From IMG/VR virus record IMGVR_UViG_3300025896_001356, positions 1 to 64,000 of that record: a stretch of 64,000 nucleotides of DNA. The stretch is one strand, 5' to 3'. The stretch is from a virus. Both the position numbers and the translations under genes were made by a program. Positions within the stretch are counted from its first letter, which is position 1. Each line of letters opens with the position of its first letter. Positions 8,941 to 17,285 of this stretch are shown here, piece by piece. The notes beneath the pieces were generated by a model. The model was not told the DNA's origin. It saw nothing but the letters and a program-made list of their open reading frames with translations, and did no database searches.

Positions 8941-10178
8941 TTCATAATATGAATCAAGCACTTGAAGAATTAAAAAAATCAACAAGTCAAACTTTGTGTT
9001 TAGCAAAGTTTCACGAAGCTACTATCTGGCTATATAGTGGCCGCATTGCTAGTTGCCATCATACTCCTTTAGTACCATTGGGTGATAGTGTACTCACATT
9101 CTTTAATCCAACTGAAAAACGTAAGCAACAAGAATCAATGCTAGCTGGCAACAAGCCGTCTGAATGTTCATACTGCTGGAAATTAGAAGACAAGAATCTT
9201 ATCAGTGATAGATATAAAAAATCAATCAGCTTCAAATCTACACTGACTGCTGTTGAGTATTTGGATCCTACTTATAATTTTAAACCTAAGGCATTAGAAT
9301 TATCATTTCAGAATCTTTGCAATTTGGCCTGTAGCTATTGCAGTGCAGAATATAGTTCTAAGTGGGCAGATGATCTAACAAAAAACGGTAATTATACTAA
9401 GATTACAACTGACAAACGCTTGCATTATCAACGCGGAGTAGACAATCATACCCCAGTTGATATGACTTTATTTTGGGATTGGTTTAATACAGTCGCTGAT
9501 GGAATTGAATCGCTTCGTATTACTGGCGGCGAACCATTGCTCCATGAAGAAACATTTAAAATGCTTGATATCATGCAGGAAATCAATCCAAACATTGAGT
9601 TTGTAGTACATACAAATCTTTGTCAAAAACCTGTAATTATTAGTCGATTTGTTGATAAAATATCAAAGTTCAATAATGTGCGTGTAAACATAAGCAATGA
9701 AAGTGCAGGCGACGTAGCTGAATTTATACGTGATGGAATGAATTACAATGAATGGTTAGCGAATCTTAAAGTACTATCAAATAGCAACGCCAACCTAAGT
9801 GTCAGTACTACTATCACTGCATTAGCATTAACAAGTCTAGATCAACTATACACTGATGTCATTGCGATTCGCAATGCGGCTAACCAAAAAGTATACATTT
9901 CGATTAACTTTGCTACATATCCAGAATTCCAATCAATTAGTTGTCTGACTCAGGATGAATTGCAGTTTTATTATAATAAGTACATCGTGTTCTTTGATAA
10001 CATCAAGGATGATCTATTAGAGATTGAACACAGCCACATAATAAGACTATTAAAAATGATGCAATCGGATGAAGATGTAAATCAGCCAGTGCTTCGGAAA
10101 GATTTGAATTCTTTCTTTGAACAGTACTCTGTCAGACGTAATAAGGTTAACCTAATAGGAACAATTGGATTGAAATGA
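8931..10178 (+). CDS. Radical SAM protein 6, subtype A
   Basis: 415 aa from ATG 8931, which lies inside the end of the previous gene; ATG 8949 is an alternative. Cys set CLAKF (C23), SCHHTP (C42), CSYCW (C79, C82), then ISDRYKK. The triad is CNLACSYC (C130, C134, C137), with ITGGEPLL as the SAM motif. It lacks the NPxAxHN stretch in its exact form (FFNPTEKRKQQ), so it is the most divergent subtype A copy. The next gene starts by ATGA overlap. Confidence 0.87.
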   Translation: MDLIHNMNQALEELKKSTSQTLCLAKFHEATIWLYSGRIASCHHTPLVPLGDSVLTFFNPTEKRKQQESMLAGNKPSECSYCWKLEDKNLISDRYKKSISFKSTLTAVEYLDPTYNFKPKALELSFQNLCNLACSYCSAEYSSKWADDLTKNGNYTKITTDKRLHYQRGVDNHTPVDMTLFWDWFNTVADGIESLRITGGEPLLHEETFKMLDIMQEINPNIEFVVHTNLCQKPVIISRFVDKISKFNNVRVNISNESAGDVAEFIRDGMNYNEWLANLKVLSNSNANLSVSTTITALALTSLDQLYTDVIAIRNAANQKVYISINFATYPEFQSISCLTQDELQFYYNKYIVFFDNIKDDLLEIEHSHIIRLLKMMQSDEDVNQPVLRKDLNSFFEQYSVRRNKVNLIGTIGLK

Positions 10179-11383
10179 ATAATATACCAGTTAACAAGAT
10201 ATGCAGTATGCCTTGGGTTGGGTTTAGCAATGATCCCGACGGTAAAGTGCGGCCGTGCTGTTTGTACAAAGGTCATATATCAGAGAATGATAAACCAATG
10301 TATGTGCAGCAGCACAGTGTAGATGACATTTTTAAAAGCAAATACATGCGTGACTTGCGCGATGATTTTAGAAATGGTAATCAGCCTTCGGCCTGTTCCA
10401 CCTGCTGGGTAGATGAAAAAAATGGATTTAAAAGCAAACGATTGATTGCCAATGAAATCTGGAAACATCATCAAATTGACTATATGGAAGAACCAGTTCT
10501 TCCAGTTGAATTTCAGATGATTATAAACAATTCCTGCAATCTAAAATGTCGGTCTTGCACGCCTAGCCATAGTACCCAATGGCAAATTGAAAATGTTAAA
10601 ATTAATGGAAGTTCAGGTTACAATATGCCGCATGGCCAAGCAGGCGATGACGATAGTGTATTATGGACAAAGCGTCACGAATGGTATGCAAGTGTGCAAC
10701 GATTGGAAATAGTAGGCGGCGAACCTTTTTATGTTAAACAATGGCACCAAATATTTGAAGAACTAATCGAATTAGGTTATGCAAAGAATATCGTACTGAA
10801 TCTGAGTTCGAATTGTACATTGTTTTTTGGTGGCTTAGTTGAAAGGATGACTCAAAATTTCAAATCTGTTGGAATTGGATTAAGTATAGATGGCACTGGC
10901 TCCGAATACGAATATCTGCGTCATCCAGGTAATTGGGACACTGTCTACGCTAACATGAAAAAGTATCATGCCTTAATGGAAAAGTACCCCAATTTACATG
11001 TACAAGTGAGTTATACAATCGGCTGGTTAAATGCACTGGATCTAACCATTATGCACGAACTAGTACGAACAGACTTTCCTAAGTTTAGGATATGGAATAA
11101 CATCATTCATTTTCCCGAGCATATGGCAATTTGTTCAGCGTCAGACGATATAAAACAGGAAATAATGGACAATTGGGACGCATATAAATGGGATCAACAT
11201 TATACATCAATCATTGACGGCGTCAAAACTTTTATGAATAGTAAATCAATCAGCACACAACAATTTAAAAGTTATGTTGATATTCTGCTCAGCAGAGATG
11301 CCATCCGAAACGAAAACTTATATGAATCCTTTCCGAAACTTGTTAAATTTTTACCAACACAATCTGATAACTCTGACTCATAA
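10175..11383 (+). CDS. Radical SAM protein 7, subtype B2
   Basis: 402 aa. N-terminal set CSMPWVG (C10), PCC (C28, C29), CSTC (C74, C77), then WVDEKNGFKSKR as in protein 4. Core triad CNLKCRSC (C121, C125, C128), SAM motif VGGEPF. The SIDGTGSEYEYLRHPGNW stretch is a typical mid-barrel segment of radical SAM enzymes with SPASM/twitch extensions. A 36-base gap follows that holds a 12-codon micro-ORF. Confidence 0.87.
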   Translation: MNNIPVNKICSMPWVGFSNDPDGKVRPCCLYKGHISENDKPMYVQQHSVDDIFKSKYMRDLRDDFRNGNQPSACSTCWVDEKNGFKSKRLIANEIWKHHQIDYMEEPVLPVEFQMIINNSCNLKCRSCTPSHSTQWQIENVKINGSSGYNMPHGQAGDDDSVLWTKRHEWYASVQRLEIVGGEPFYVKQWHQIFEELIELGYAKNIVLNLSSNCTLFFGGLVERMTQNFKSVGIGLSIDGTGSEYEYLRHPGNWDTVYANMKKYHALMEKYPNLHVQVSYTIGWLNALDLTIMHELVRTDFPKFRIWNNIIHFPEHMAICSASDDIKQEIMDNWDAYKWDQHYTSIIDGVKTFMNSKSISTQQFKSYVDILLSRDAIRNENLYESFPKLVKFLPTQSDNSDS

Positions 11384-11384
11384 T

Positions 11385-11423
11385 ATGCAAGTACATAAAT
11401 TAAAACAACAAGGCATATTATGA
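11385..11423 (+). other. 12-codon micro-ORF coupled to the next radical SAM gene
   Basis: An ATG just after the stop of radical SAM protein 7 opens a 12-residue frame (MQVHKLKQQGIL). Its TGA overlaps the ATG of the next gene (ATGA). It could be a translational coupler or chance; there is no ribosome site directly upstream. Reported because a second micro-ORF sits on the other side of the same gene. Confidence 0.2.
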
Positions 11424-12757
11424 GCGAGCAGTCATTTAATCCAACTGATCTTGCAGCAAGCAGCGATACATTTTGTATCTTGCCCTGGATGCACCAGTAC
11501 ATTGGCACACGCGGAGATATTAAACCATGCTGTGCGTTTGAGCATACGTTAGAAATTGGAAATTTAAAAAAAGAAACATTGGCTGATACTTGGAACAATG
11601 ACAAAACCAAAAATGTTCGTCTCGAATTGCTCAATGGAAAAATTCCCAAAGGTTGCGAGATCTGCGACCGCAAAGGAAAAGGTATGGCATTGGCCGACGC
11701 AGCCAACAGTTGGTTTTATGACACCAATGCAGAATCTGGTGTCAAATTTGATATTATGCAACAGCTAGCATCAACTCAGTCTGACGGTACAGTGGCCGAC
11801 CACAAGTTATTTTATATGGATACACGTTTTAATAATCTTTGTAATTTATCGTGCCGTACATGCGGTCCGCACTTTAGTACAACTTGGGCAGCCGAACGTA
11901 AAAAGATTGCCATCTTGACAAATATGCCTTTGCGAGATGACGGAATTGATACAGGTTTGCAATTTGCTGGAAAAACAGTAAATGATGCTTACGAACAATT
12001 GTTGCCACATTTTCCCAATCTCACACGCATTTATTTCGCAGGCGGCGAACCAATGATGCAAGTGGAGCACTACAACACGCTTAAAGAATTAATAAGGACT
12101 GGCCGCACTGACGTTGAGCTTTGGTACAATGCAAATTTCAGTAGATTGACCTTAGGTAAAGATGATGCCATTGAACTTTGGAAAAATTTTAAATCTGTCA
12201 GAATGATGGCTAGCCTGGATGGGTCATATTTAAAAGGGGAGTATTGGCGTAATGGCTTACATTGGAGCGATGCAATACGTCATCGCGAGAAAATGCTAGC
12301 TGAGGCGCCACATGTTGAATTTTATGTTTCCTTTGTGGTAAGTTGGCCAAATATTTTTAATCTATTAGAATTTCACAAAGAATGGTTCGAATTAGGTTAT
12401 ATTAGTAGTGTTGAACACTTTAGTCTGAATCTATTAGAAGGGCCAGCAATGTATAGTTTGCAAAATTTGCCCGAATGGAAAAAAATAAAAATTAAAGCAG
12501 CAATAACCAACCACATTGTATGGATTAATAGCAATTCATTAAATGGCAATTCTACTATTGCATTTGCACTAAACAGATTCGTCGAAAGTATGATGCAGCC
12601 AGCAGTTGATCTGCAGAAAAGTCTGACTAAGTTCGCTATAGAAACCAAAATGCTGGATAACGTACGAGATCAGAATTTTTGGGAAGTATATCCTGAGCAT
12701 TTAGATCTTAAAGAATATATGCAACAAGAATTTAACATAGTATGGGAAAATCTATAA
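11420..12757 (+). CDS. Radical SAM protein 8, subtype B1
   Basis: 445 aa. N-terminal set CILPWMH (C19), PCC (C37, C38), CEIC (C79, C82). The core triad CNLSCRTC (C141, C145, C148) is preceded by YMDTRFNNL, very like the FDYRFSNL of protein 3. SAM motif AGGEP. The spacing between auxiliary and core Cys also matches protein 3, so these two form a pair. AAGG about 7 nt before the ATG may serve as ribosome site. The stop and the following micro-ORF overlap as TAATG. Confidence 0.87.
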   Translation: MSEQSFNPTDLAASSDTFCILPWMHQYIGTRGDIKPCCAFEHTLEIGNLKKETLADTWNNDKTKNVRLELLNGKIPKGCEICDRKGKGMALADAANSWFYDTNAESGVKFDIMQQLASTQSDGTVADHKLFYMDTRFNNLCNLSCRTCGPHFSTTWAAERKKIAILTNMPLRDDGIDTGLQFAGKTVNDAYEQLLPHFPNLTRIYFAGGEPMMQVEHYNTLKELIRTGRTDVELWYNANFSRLTLGKDDAIELWKNFKSVRMMASLDGSYLKGEYWRNGLHWSDAIRHREKMLAEAPHVEFYVSFVVSWPNIFNLLEFHKEWFELGYISSVEHFSLNLLEGPAMYSLQNLPEWKKIKIKAAITNHIVWINSNSLNGNSTIAFALNRFVESMMQPAVDLQKSLTKFAIETKMLDNVRDQNFWEVYPEHLDLKEYMQQEFNIVWENL

Positions 12758-12810
12758 TGGGTGAAGCAATAAAATGTGCGTTCCTCATTGTAAATGCAGC
12801 TTTTGAATGA
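12757..12810 (+). CDS. 17-residue micro-ORF between radical SAM and SGNH genes
   Basis: The frame MGEAIKCAFLIVNAAFE starts by TAATG overlap with radical SAM gene 8 and ends by ATGA overlap with the SGNH gene. It exactly bridges what would otherwise be a 49-base gap. Such two-sided coupling is what one expects of a translated frame. It has one Cys and a hydrophobic middle. It could be a coupler, a regulatory peptide or, more speculatively, a peptide substrate for the radical SAM enzymes. Only its position supports it. Confidence 0.35.
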   Translation: MGEAIKCAFLIVNAAFE

Positions 12811-13763
12811 GTGAATATATAAAATACTTGAGTTTTTTAAAAAATCCAAAGTCTTTGGAGGAACTCTGGCTGGTCCAACACTGGCTTGAAATTGCACCAG
12901 CCAGTTCTAGCAATAATATGCAGAAATTTTTTATCAGGCCAGCAAATCAGCATGAAATTGATAACTCGGCTCAAGCCTATGCCAATGGTCGTACTACAAA
13001 ATCGTCGCCTCCGGAATATAAGGTTGATCGTTACGGATTTAGAATAGCGTCAGGTTTCGCAGGATTAGACACAATTGATGATTCAGACCACTTGCATATT
13101 GGATTTTTTGGTTGCTCTTTCACATATGGTATCGGATTAGAGTCTGAAGAAATTTGGATAGAAGGGGTAGCCAGTGCATTATCTGTACAACTCAATAGGC
13201 CTGTAACAATTTATAATTTTGGCGAAGGCGGTGCCGGAGTACAGAGAATAGCAGATATATTCCGCCAGGTAACACAGTTTAGGAAATTAGACTATGCATT
13301 TTTTTTACTTCCAGATCATCAACGTTACCAGTATCCGGTTATTGTCACAGACCATCAACCAACCACAAGCCCAGTTAAACTTATAAATGTAGTTAATGGA
13401 TTTAATCCAACTCGCATCAGCAATGAACAACAGTACCAGTTAATAACTCGAAATAAATCCATGTCCGAACTCGACGATGTCAACCGACTGATCAATGAAT
13501 TGCAGATCATTGAACTTATTGCCAAGGTAAACAACGTCAAAATATTCTATTCAGCCTGGCGAGCTCCTACTTACGAAATATTGTCAACACACATTGATAA
13601 TAGTGCAATGTTACCATTTTTTGGTTCTTCGCCAGGCACTAGCAGAGACGGAAACTGGACAGATTTTGCTGCCGACGGCAGTCATCCTGGGCCAAAATTA
13701 AATCAACATTGGGTAAATATAGTACAGCAATATTTCATTGAACACAGAAAAGGATTAGATTAA
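12807..13763 (+). CDS. SGNH/GDSL-type hydrolase or acyltransferase 1
   Basis: 318 aa. After a roughly 90-residue N-terminal extension, block I of the SGNH fold appears as FFGCSFTYGIG (nucleophile S104). A block II-like NFGEGGAG follows, and block V is DGSHPG near residues 290-295 (Asp-His of the triad). SGNH enzymes add or remove acyl groups, often on sugars. The gene sits between radical SAM genes 8 and 9 and overlaps the latter by TAATG, which ties it to the same pathway. No signal peptide, so cytoplasmic. Confidence 0.8.
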   Translation: MSEYIKYLSFLKNPKSLEELWLVQHWLEIAPASSSNNMQKFFIRPANQHEIDNSAQAYANGRTTKSSPPEYKVDRYGFRIASGFAGLDTIDDSDHLHIGFFGCSFTYGIGLESEEIWIEGVASALSVQLNRPVTIYNFGEGGAGVQRIADIFRQVTQFRKLDYAFFLLPDHQRYQYPVIVTDHQPTTSPVKLINVVNGFNPTRISNEQQYQLITRNKSMSELDDVNRLINELQIIELIAKVNNVKIFYSAWRAPTYEILSTHIDNSAMLPFFGSSPGTSRDGNWTDFAADGSHPGPKLNQHWVNIVQQYFIEHRKGLD

Positions 13764-14968
13764 TGAGCCAGATGTACGGTAAAGTAACCCGGTTACACAT
13801 AGAATTATCAAGCAGGTGCAATGCCAGCTGCCCGTGTTGCAGCAGAAATTTTTGCGGCGGCCCAGTTGTGCCTGACCTAGATCTCACTGAGCTATCGCTT
13901 GCTGATATAAAACAAATGATTCCAAATGAGTTAGCGGCACAATTACATGCTATTAATTTTTGTGGCAACATAGGCGACCCGGGTATGGCAACAGATTTAA
14001 TAGAAATATTAGAGCATTTTCGAGACCAGTCGCCAAACATTATACTGCAAGTTAGAACCAATGGCGGCATGCGTTCAGCAGAATTTTGGACCAAATTGGG
14101 TAACTTTTTTAAAAATCACCAAGCCAACAATATGGATCCAATTCAGGCCGATGGCGGCCATTTGTTTGGTAGATCAAACGTCGTTTTCAGTGTCGACGGA
14201 CTTGAAGAAACTAATCATATATACCGCCGCGGGGTAATTTGGGAAAAATTAATCAGAAACATGCAAGCATATAGCGATACTGGTGCAACTGCAACTTGGG
14301 AATGGTTATTGTTTGATCATAATAAACACCAAATTGACGAAGCACATGCATTGGCCAAGAAATTAAATTTTGATCTTTTATTCAAGAATCCAATGGGGTT
14401 CACTGAACATGATGGTATTTTCAAACCAATACCAGTGTATAGCAAAGCTGGCAAGTACGAGTATAGTATTTGGCCAAATGGCTACTCCGGTGAAAAAATA
14501 GTCGGCGCAGATAGTTCGTTTGATTTTGTCAATCATTACATTACTCAAAAACAAAATAAAAACATACCCGTTATTAACGAATTTAGTAAAAGTTTAGAAA
14601 ACAATACAATAACATGTCGGTCAACTGCTAAATTGGATCAGGGTGAAGTGTACATTTCTGCAGGTGGCTATATGTTACCTTGCTGCTATCTAGGAAGTGT
14701 GTTTGGTCAGAATCAATCATCATATTCACGCTACCAGTTCAATTCACTGATGCAAGACTATGGATTAGAGAAATTCAATCTGAGAACCCGGCCAATGACG
14801 GATATTTTAAAAGGGCCAGAATTTTCCAAATTTTTCTTAGATGGTTGGTCAGCAGATACAATCAAAAACGGTAAATTATTATATTGTATAGAAACATGCG
14901 GACAATCAGAATTAAATTCTATTGATAAACTATATCCTAATAAAATTATCAGTAAAGATTTAACATGA
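13763..14968 (+). CDS. Radical SAM protein 9 with C-terminal SPASM-like Cys set
   Basis: 401 aa. Unlike the other eight it begins almost directly with the radical SAM core: LHIELSSRCNASCPCC (C19, C23, C26). Its additional Cys lie at the C terminus: TCRSTAK, then GGYMLPCCYLG, then LLYCIETCG. This is the usual place for SPASM/twitch auxiliary clusters, as in peptide- and sugar-modifying radical SAM enzymes. The canonical GGEP is replaced by CGNIGDPG. It is therefore a different lineage added to the cluster. Confidence 0.85.
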   Translation: MSQMYGKVTRLHIELSSRCNASCPCCSRNFCGGPVVPDLDLTELSLADIKQMIPNELAAQLHAINFCGNIGDPGMATDLIEILEHFRDQSPNIILQVRTNGGMRSAEFWTKLGNFFKNHQANNMDPIQADGGHLFGRSNVVFSVDGLEETNHIYRRGVIWEKLIRNMQAYSDTGATATWEWLLFDHNKHQIDEAHALAKKLNFDLLFKNPMGFTEHDGIFKPIPVYSKAGKYEYSIWPNGYSGEKIVGADSSFDFVNHYITQKQNKNIPVINEFSKSLENNTITCRSTAKLDQGEVYISAGGYMLPCCYLGSVFGQNQSSYSRYQFNSLMQDYGLEKFNLRTRPMTDILKGPEFSKFFLDGWSADTIKNGKLLYCIETCGQSELNSIDKLYPNKIISKDLT

Positions 14969-15014
14969 AAATATTTGGCAATACACAGCTATATCAACTT
15001 ACCAGGAGCATTAC

Positions 15015-15116
15015 ATGTTTAAATGGATAAAAAATTTATATTACAAGATCAAAACAGAATTGCGCTATCGGAAGCGCATCAAAGAAATGAAAAAACGTGA
15101 TCCGTTCATCTACTAA
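15015..15116 (+). CDS. 33-residue very basic protein
   Basis: AGGAG 7 nt upstream of ATG 15015 gives a good start. The product MFKWIKNLYYKIK...MKKRDPFIY is strongly basic and amphipathic. From memory, peptides with the ending KRDPFIY recur in marine T4-like phages, but no function is known to me. It lies between radical SAM gene 9 and the second SGNH gene. Confidence 0.6.
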   Translation: MFKWIKNLYYKIKTELRYRKRIKEMKKRDPFIY

Positions 15117-15123
15117 GTAGAAC

Positions 15124-15828
15124 ATGAAAATTGGAATATTTGGTGATAGCTTTGCAGTATACTACCCAGAAAAGGCGCCCAGAACGGCCTGGGCTACTGT
15201 CTTAGAAGATAAATTTAAATGGGATGTTACTAACTACGCCTGGGGGGCAACAAGTTTATTTTGGACTTATACGCAATTATTAAATAATATAAACGACGTT
15301 GATATTGTCATAATGAGTATTACTCAGCAAGGTAGATTATACAGTCATGATCCAAAAGCGTGTACTGGTCTGTCTAATTATGGATCAGTTAATGCTCGGC
15401 TTGCTGGATTGAGTAGTAGTCATGCAGATTATGAAATTCTCAATGCCGCACTGCAATATTTTGTGCATTTGTCCAATGATGATTTTAATAGGTATGTACA
15501 TGTCAAAATCATTGACGACATAAAGAAACTCTGCAACTTGCAGGGTAAACGATTGATTTTAATTCCCGGATTTGATGAAGATATAAACTCTCAAGATATA
15601 TTTCAGTCTGCACTAATAAATGTGTCGGTCACTGAGTGCTGGGCGCATTTTAAGCAGCCGTACGTCATTGAAGCGCCTACACGTAATTGTCATATGACAG
15701 ATGCAAACAATAGTATACTAGCTCAACTGTTGGATCAAATATTACGTGGCAATCGAACAGAGGTCAAACTCACTGATTTTAATTTTGAAAAAATATCAGA
15801 TTTATCTTCCCAATGGATTTTACCATAA
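15124..15828 (+). CDS. SGNH/GDSL-like protein 2
   Basis: 234 aa. Block I is IFGDSFAVYY (S9) and a block II-like glycine is in YAWGATS. The expected block V Asp-x-x-His seems degenerate (NCHMTDANN, with Asn before Cys-His), so catalysis is uncertain. No signal peptide. The stop codon forms TAATG with the carbamoyltransferase start, a strong coupling. It may hydrolyse or transfer acyl groups on the product of the neighbouring enzymes, or simply bind a substrate. Confidence 0.7.
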   Translation: MKIGIFGDSFAVYYPEKAPRTAWATVLEDKFKWDVTNYAWGATSLFWTYTQLLNNINDVDIVIMSITQQGRLYSHDPKACTGLSNYGSVNARLAGLSSSHADYEILNAALQYFVHLSNDDFNRYVHVKIIDDIKKLCNLQGKRLILIPGFDEDINSQDIFQSALINVSVTECWAHFKQPYVIEAPTRNCHMTDANNSILAQLLDQILRGNRTEVKLTDFNFEKISDLSSQWILP

Positions 15829-17285
15829 TGATATTAGGTATTACAGCACAAAATCATGACGCCAGTTTAGCACTAATAGATGGTGATCGTATTGTATGGG
15901 CAGCACACGCAGAACGCTACAGCAGAGTTAAAAACGATCCGCTATTAAATGCAGCCATGCTGGCAGATATGCGATGCTACGGCGAGCCAACTGAATTAGT
16001 ATGGTTTGAAAAGCCCGTACAAAAGGATTTACGACGATTGATTTCCGGACAACGTCCTTGGCATGTTAGTCCTAAAGATCAATTACGTGCAGTGGGATTA
16101 GATCACTTGCCTATCGACTATGTTGGCCATCATCAAAGCCATGCTGCCGCAGGATACTATACAAGTGGGTTCAAAGACGCTGCAATCTTAGTAGTAGATG
16201 CAATCGGCGAATGGGACACAGTTAGTATTTGGCATGCTGAAGGTGCCGATATGAAGCGCAAGTGGTCAAAGAAGTATCCTAACAGCGTAGGATTGTTTTA
16301 CACAGCAATGACACAGTGGTTAGGATTAAAGCCCAATGAAGAAGAATACATCCTAATGGGCATGGCTGCTTATGGAAAGCCTCGACACGCAGAAGAACTA
16401 TTAGAAACGTTCTTTACCAAGTGGGCGCCACCCGACTTTAAGCTAAAGCACAATCTACATCGTGGTTGCGCTTGGTGGACTCCTAAAGACTCTACTGCAA
16501 CCAAGTTTGATATTGCTGCCAGTGTACAGTACATAATTGAAATGTATTTGACAGAGACAATTGATTGGATGTCTGGAGAAATTGATTCAGATAATTTAGT
16601 CTTTATGGGCGGCGTTGCATTAAATTGTGTGGCAAATGCATTAATTGCACGAGAAAACTATTTTAATAATTTCTGGATTATGCCTAATCCCGGTGACAGC
16701 GGCAGTGCAATTGGTGCAGTTGCAGCCCATACTCGACGGCATTTAAAATGGGAAACCATTTACCTAGGCACTGATATCAAACAAGATGTTGATGTCAAGT
16801 CAATTGTTAAAGAACTCAAAAAGGGCAATGTGGTAGCAGTAGCAAATGGTCGTGCTGAGTTTGGCCCACGTTCATTAGGTAATCGTAGTTTACTGTGCGA
16901 TCCACGTGGTGCAGATGCCAAGCCCCGCATGAATACTATTAAAAAGCGTGAACAATTTCGTCCATTTGCGCCGGCTGTGTTAGCAGAACACGCAGACACA
17001 TATTTTGACATGCCTGTTGCAGAAAGCCCTTATATGCAGTTTGTTGCAGAATGTAGAACGCCAGACACATTGCCGGGTATTTGTCACGTAGATAACTCTA
17101 GTAGAGTGCAAACAGTTACCGAGCAAGATAATCCTGTGTTTCGTAGTATATTAGAAGCATGGGAAACTGCAACAGGTTGCCCTATATTAATGAATACCAG
17201 TTTAAACATTCGTGGCGAACCGCTAGTAAATACCTGGGCAGACGCACTGCGCTTTCAAACTTTACACAAGGTAAATGTATATTAA
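15828..17285 (+). CDS. NodU/TobZ/CmcH-family carbamoyltransferase
   Basis: 485 aa from ATG 15828, chosen because MILGITAQNHDASLALIDGD is the family's N terminus and the start overlaps the upstream stop. Motifs in order: HHQSHAAAGYYTSGF (Kae1/YgjD-like metal site), DAIGEWDT, MGGVALNCVAN, GRAEFGPRSLGNRSLL, RPFAPAVL, NTSLNIRGEPLV. These enzymes make carbamoyl adenylate from carbamoyl phosphate and ATP and pass the carbamoyl group to a hydroxyl of a sugar or antibiotic. Full length and intact. It supports a small-molecule or glycan-modifying role for the cluster. Confidence 0.9.
   Translation: MILGITAQNHDASLALIDGDRIVWAAHAERYSRVKNDPLLNAAMLADMRCYGEPTELVWFEKPVQKDLRRLISGQRPWHVSPKDQLRAVGLDHLPIDYVGHHQSHAAAGYYTSGFKDAAILVVDAIGEWDTVSIWHAEGADMKRKWSKKYPNSVGLFYTAMTQWLGLKPNEEEYILMGMAAYGKPRHAEELLETFFTKWAPPDFKLKHNLHRGCAWWTPKDSTATKFDIAASVQYIIEMYLTETIDWMSGEIDSDNLVFMGGVALNCVANALIARENYFNNFWIMPNPGDSGSAIGAVAAHTRRHLKWETIYLGTDIKQDVDVKSIVKELKKGNVVAVANGRAEFGPRSLGNRSLLCDPRGADAKPRMNTIKKREQFRPFAPAVLAEHADTYFDMPVAESPYMQFVAECRTPDTLPGICHVDNSSRVQTVTEQDNPVFRSILEAWETATGCPILMNTSLNIRGEPLVNTWADALRFQTLHKVNVY

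Noticed and set aside
13763-14968. Radical SAM gene 9 as QueE
   Set aside because: It is about twice the length of QueE and has C-terminal auxiliary Cys residues that QueE lacks.
14965-15030. 21-codon frame overlapping the end of radical SAM gene 9
   Set aside because: It overlaps the better-supported 33-residue gene at 15015, which has its own AGGAG site, and has no ribosome site of its own.
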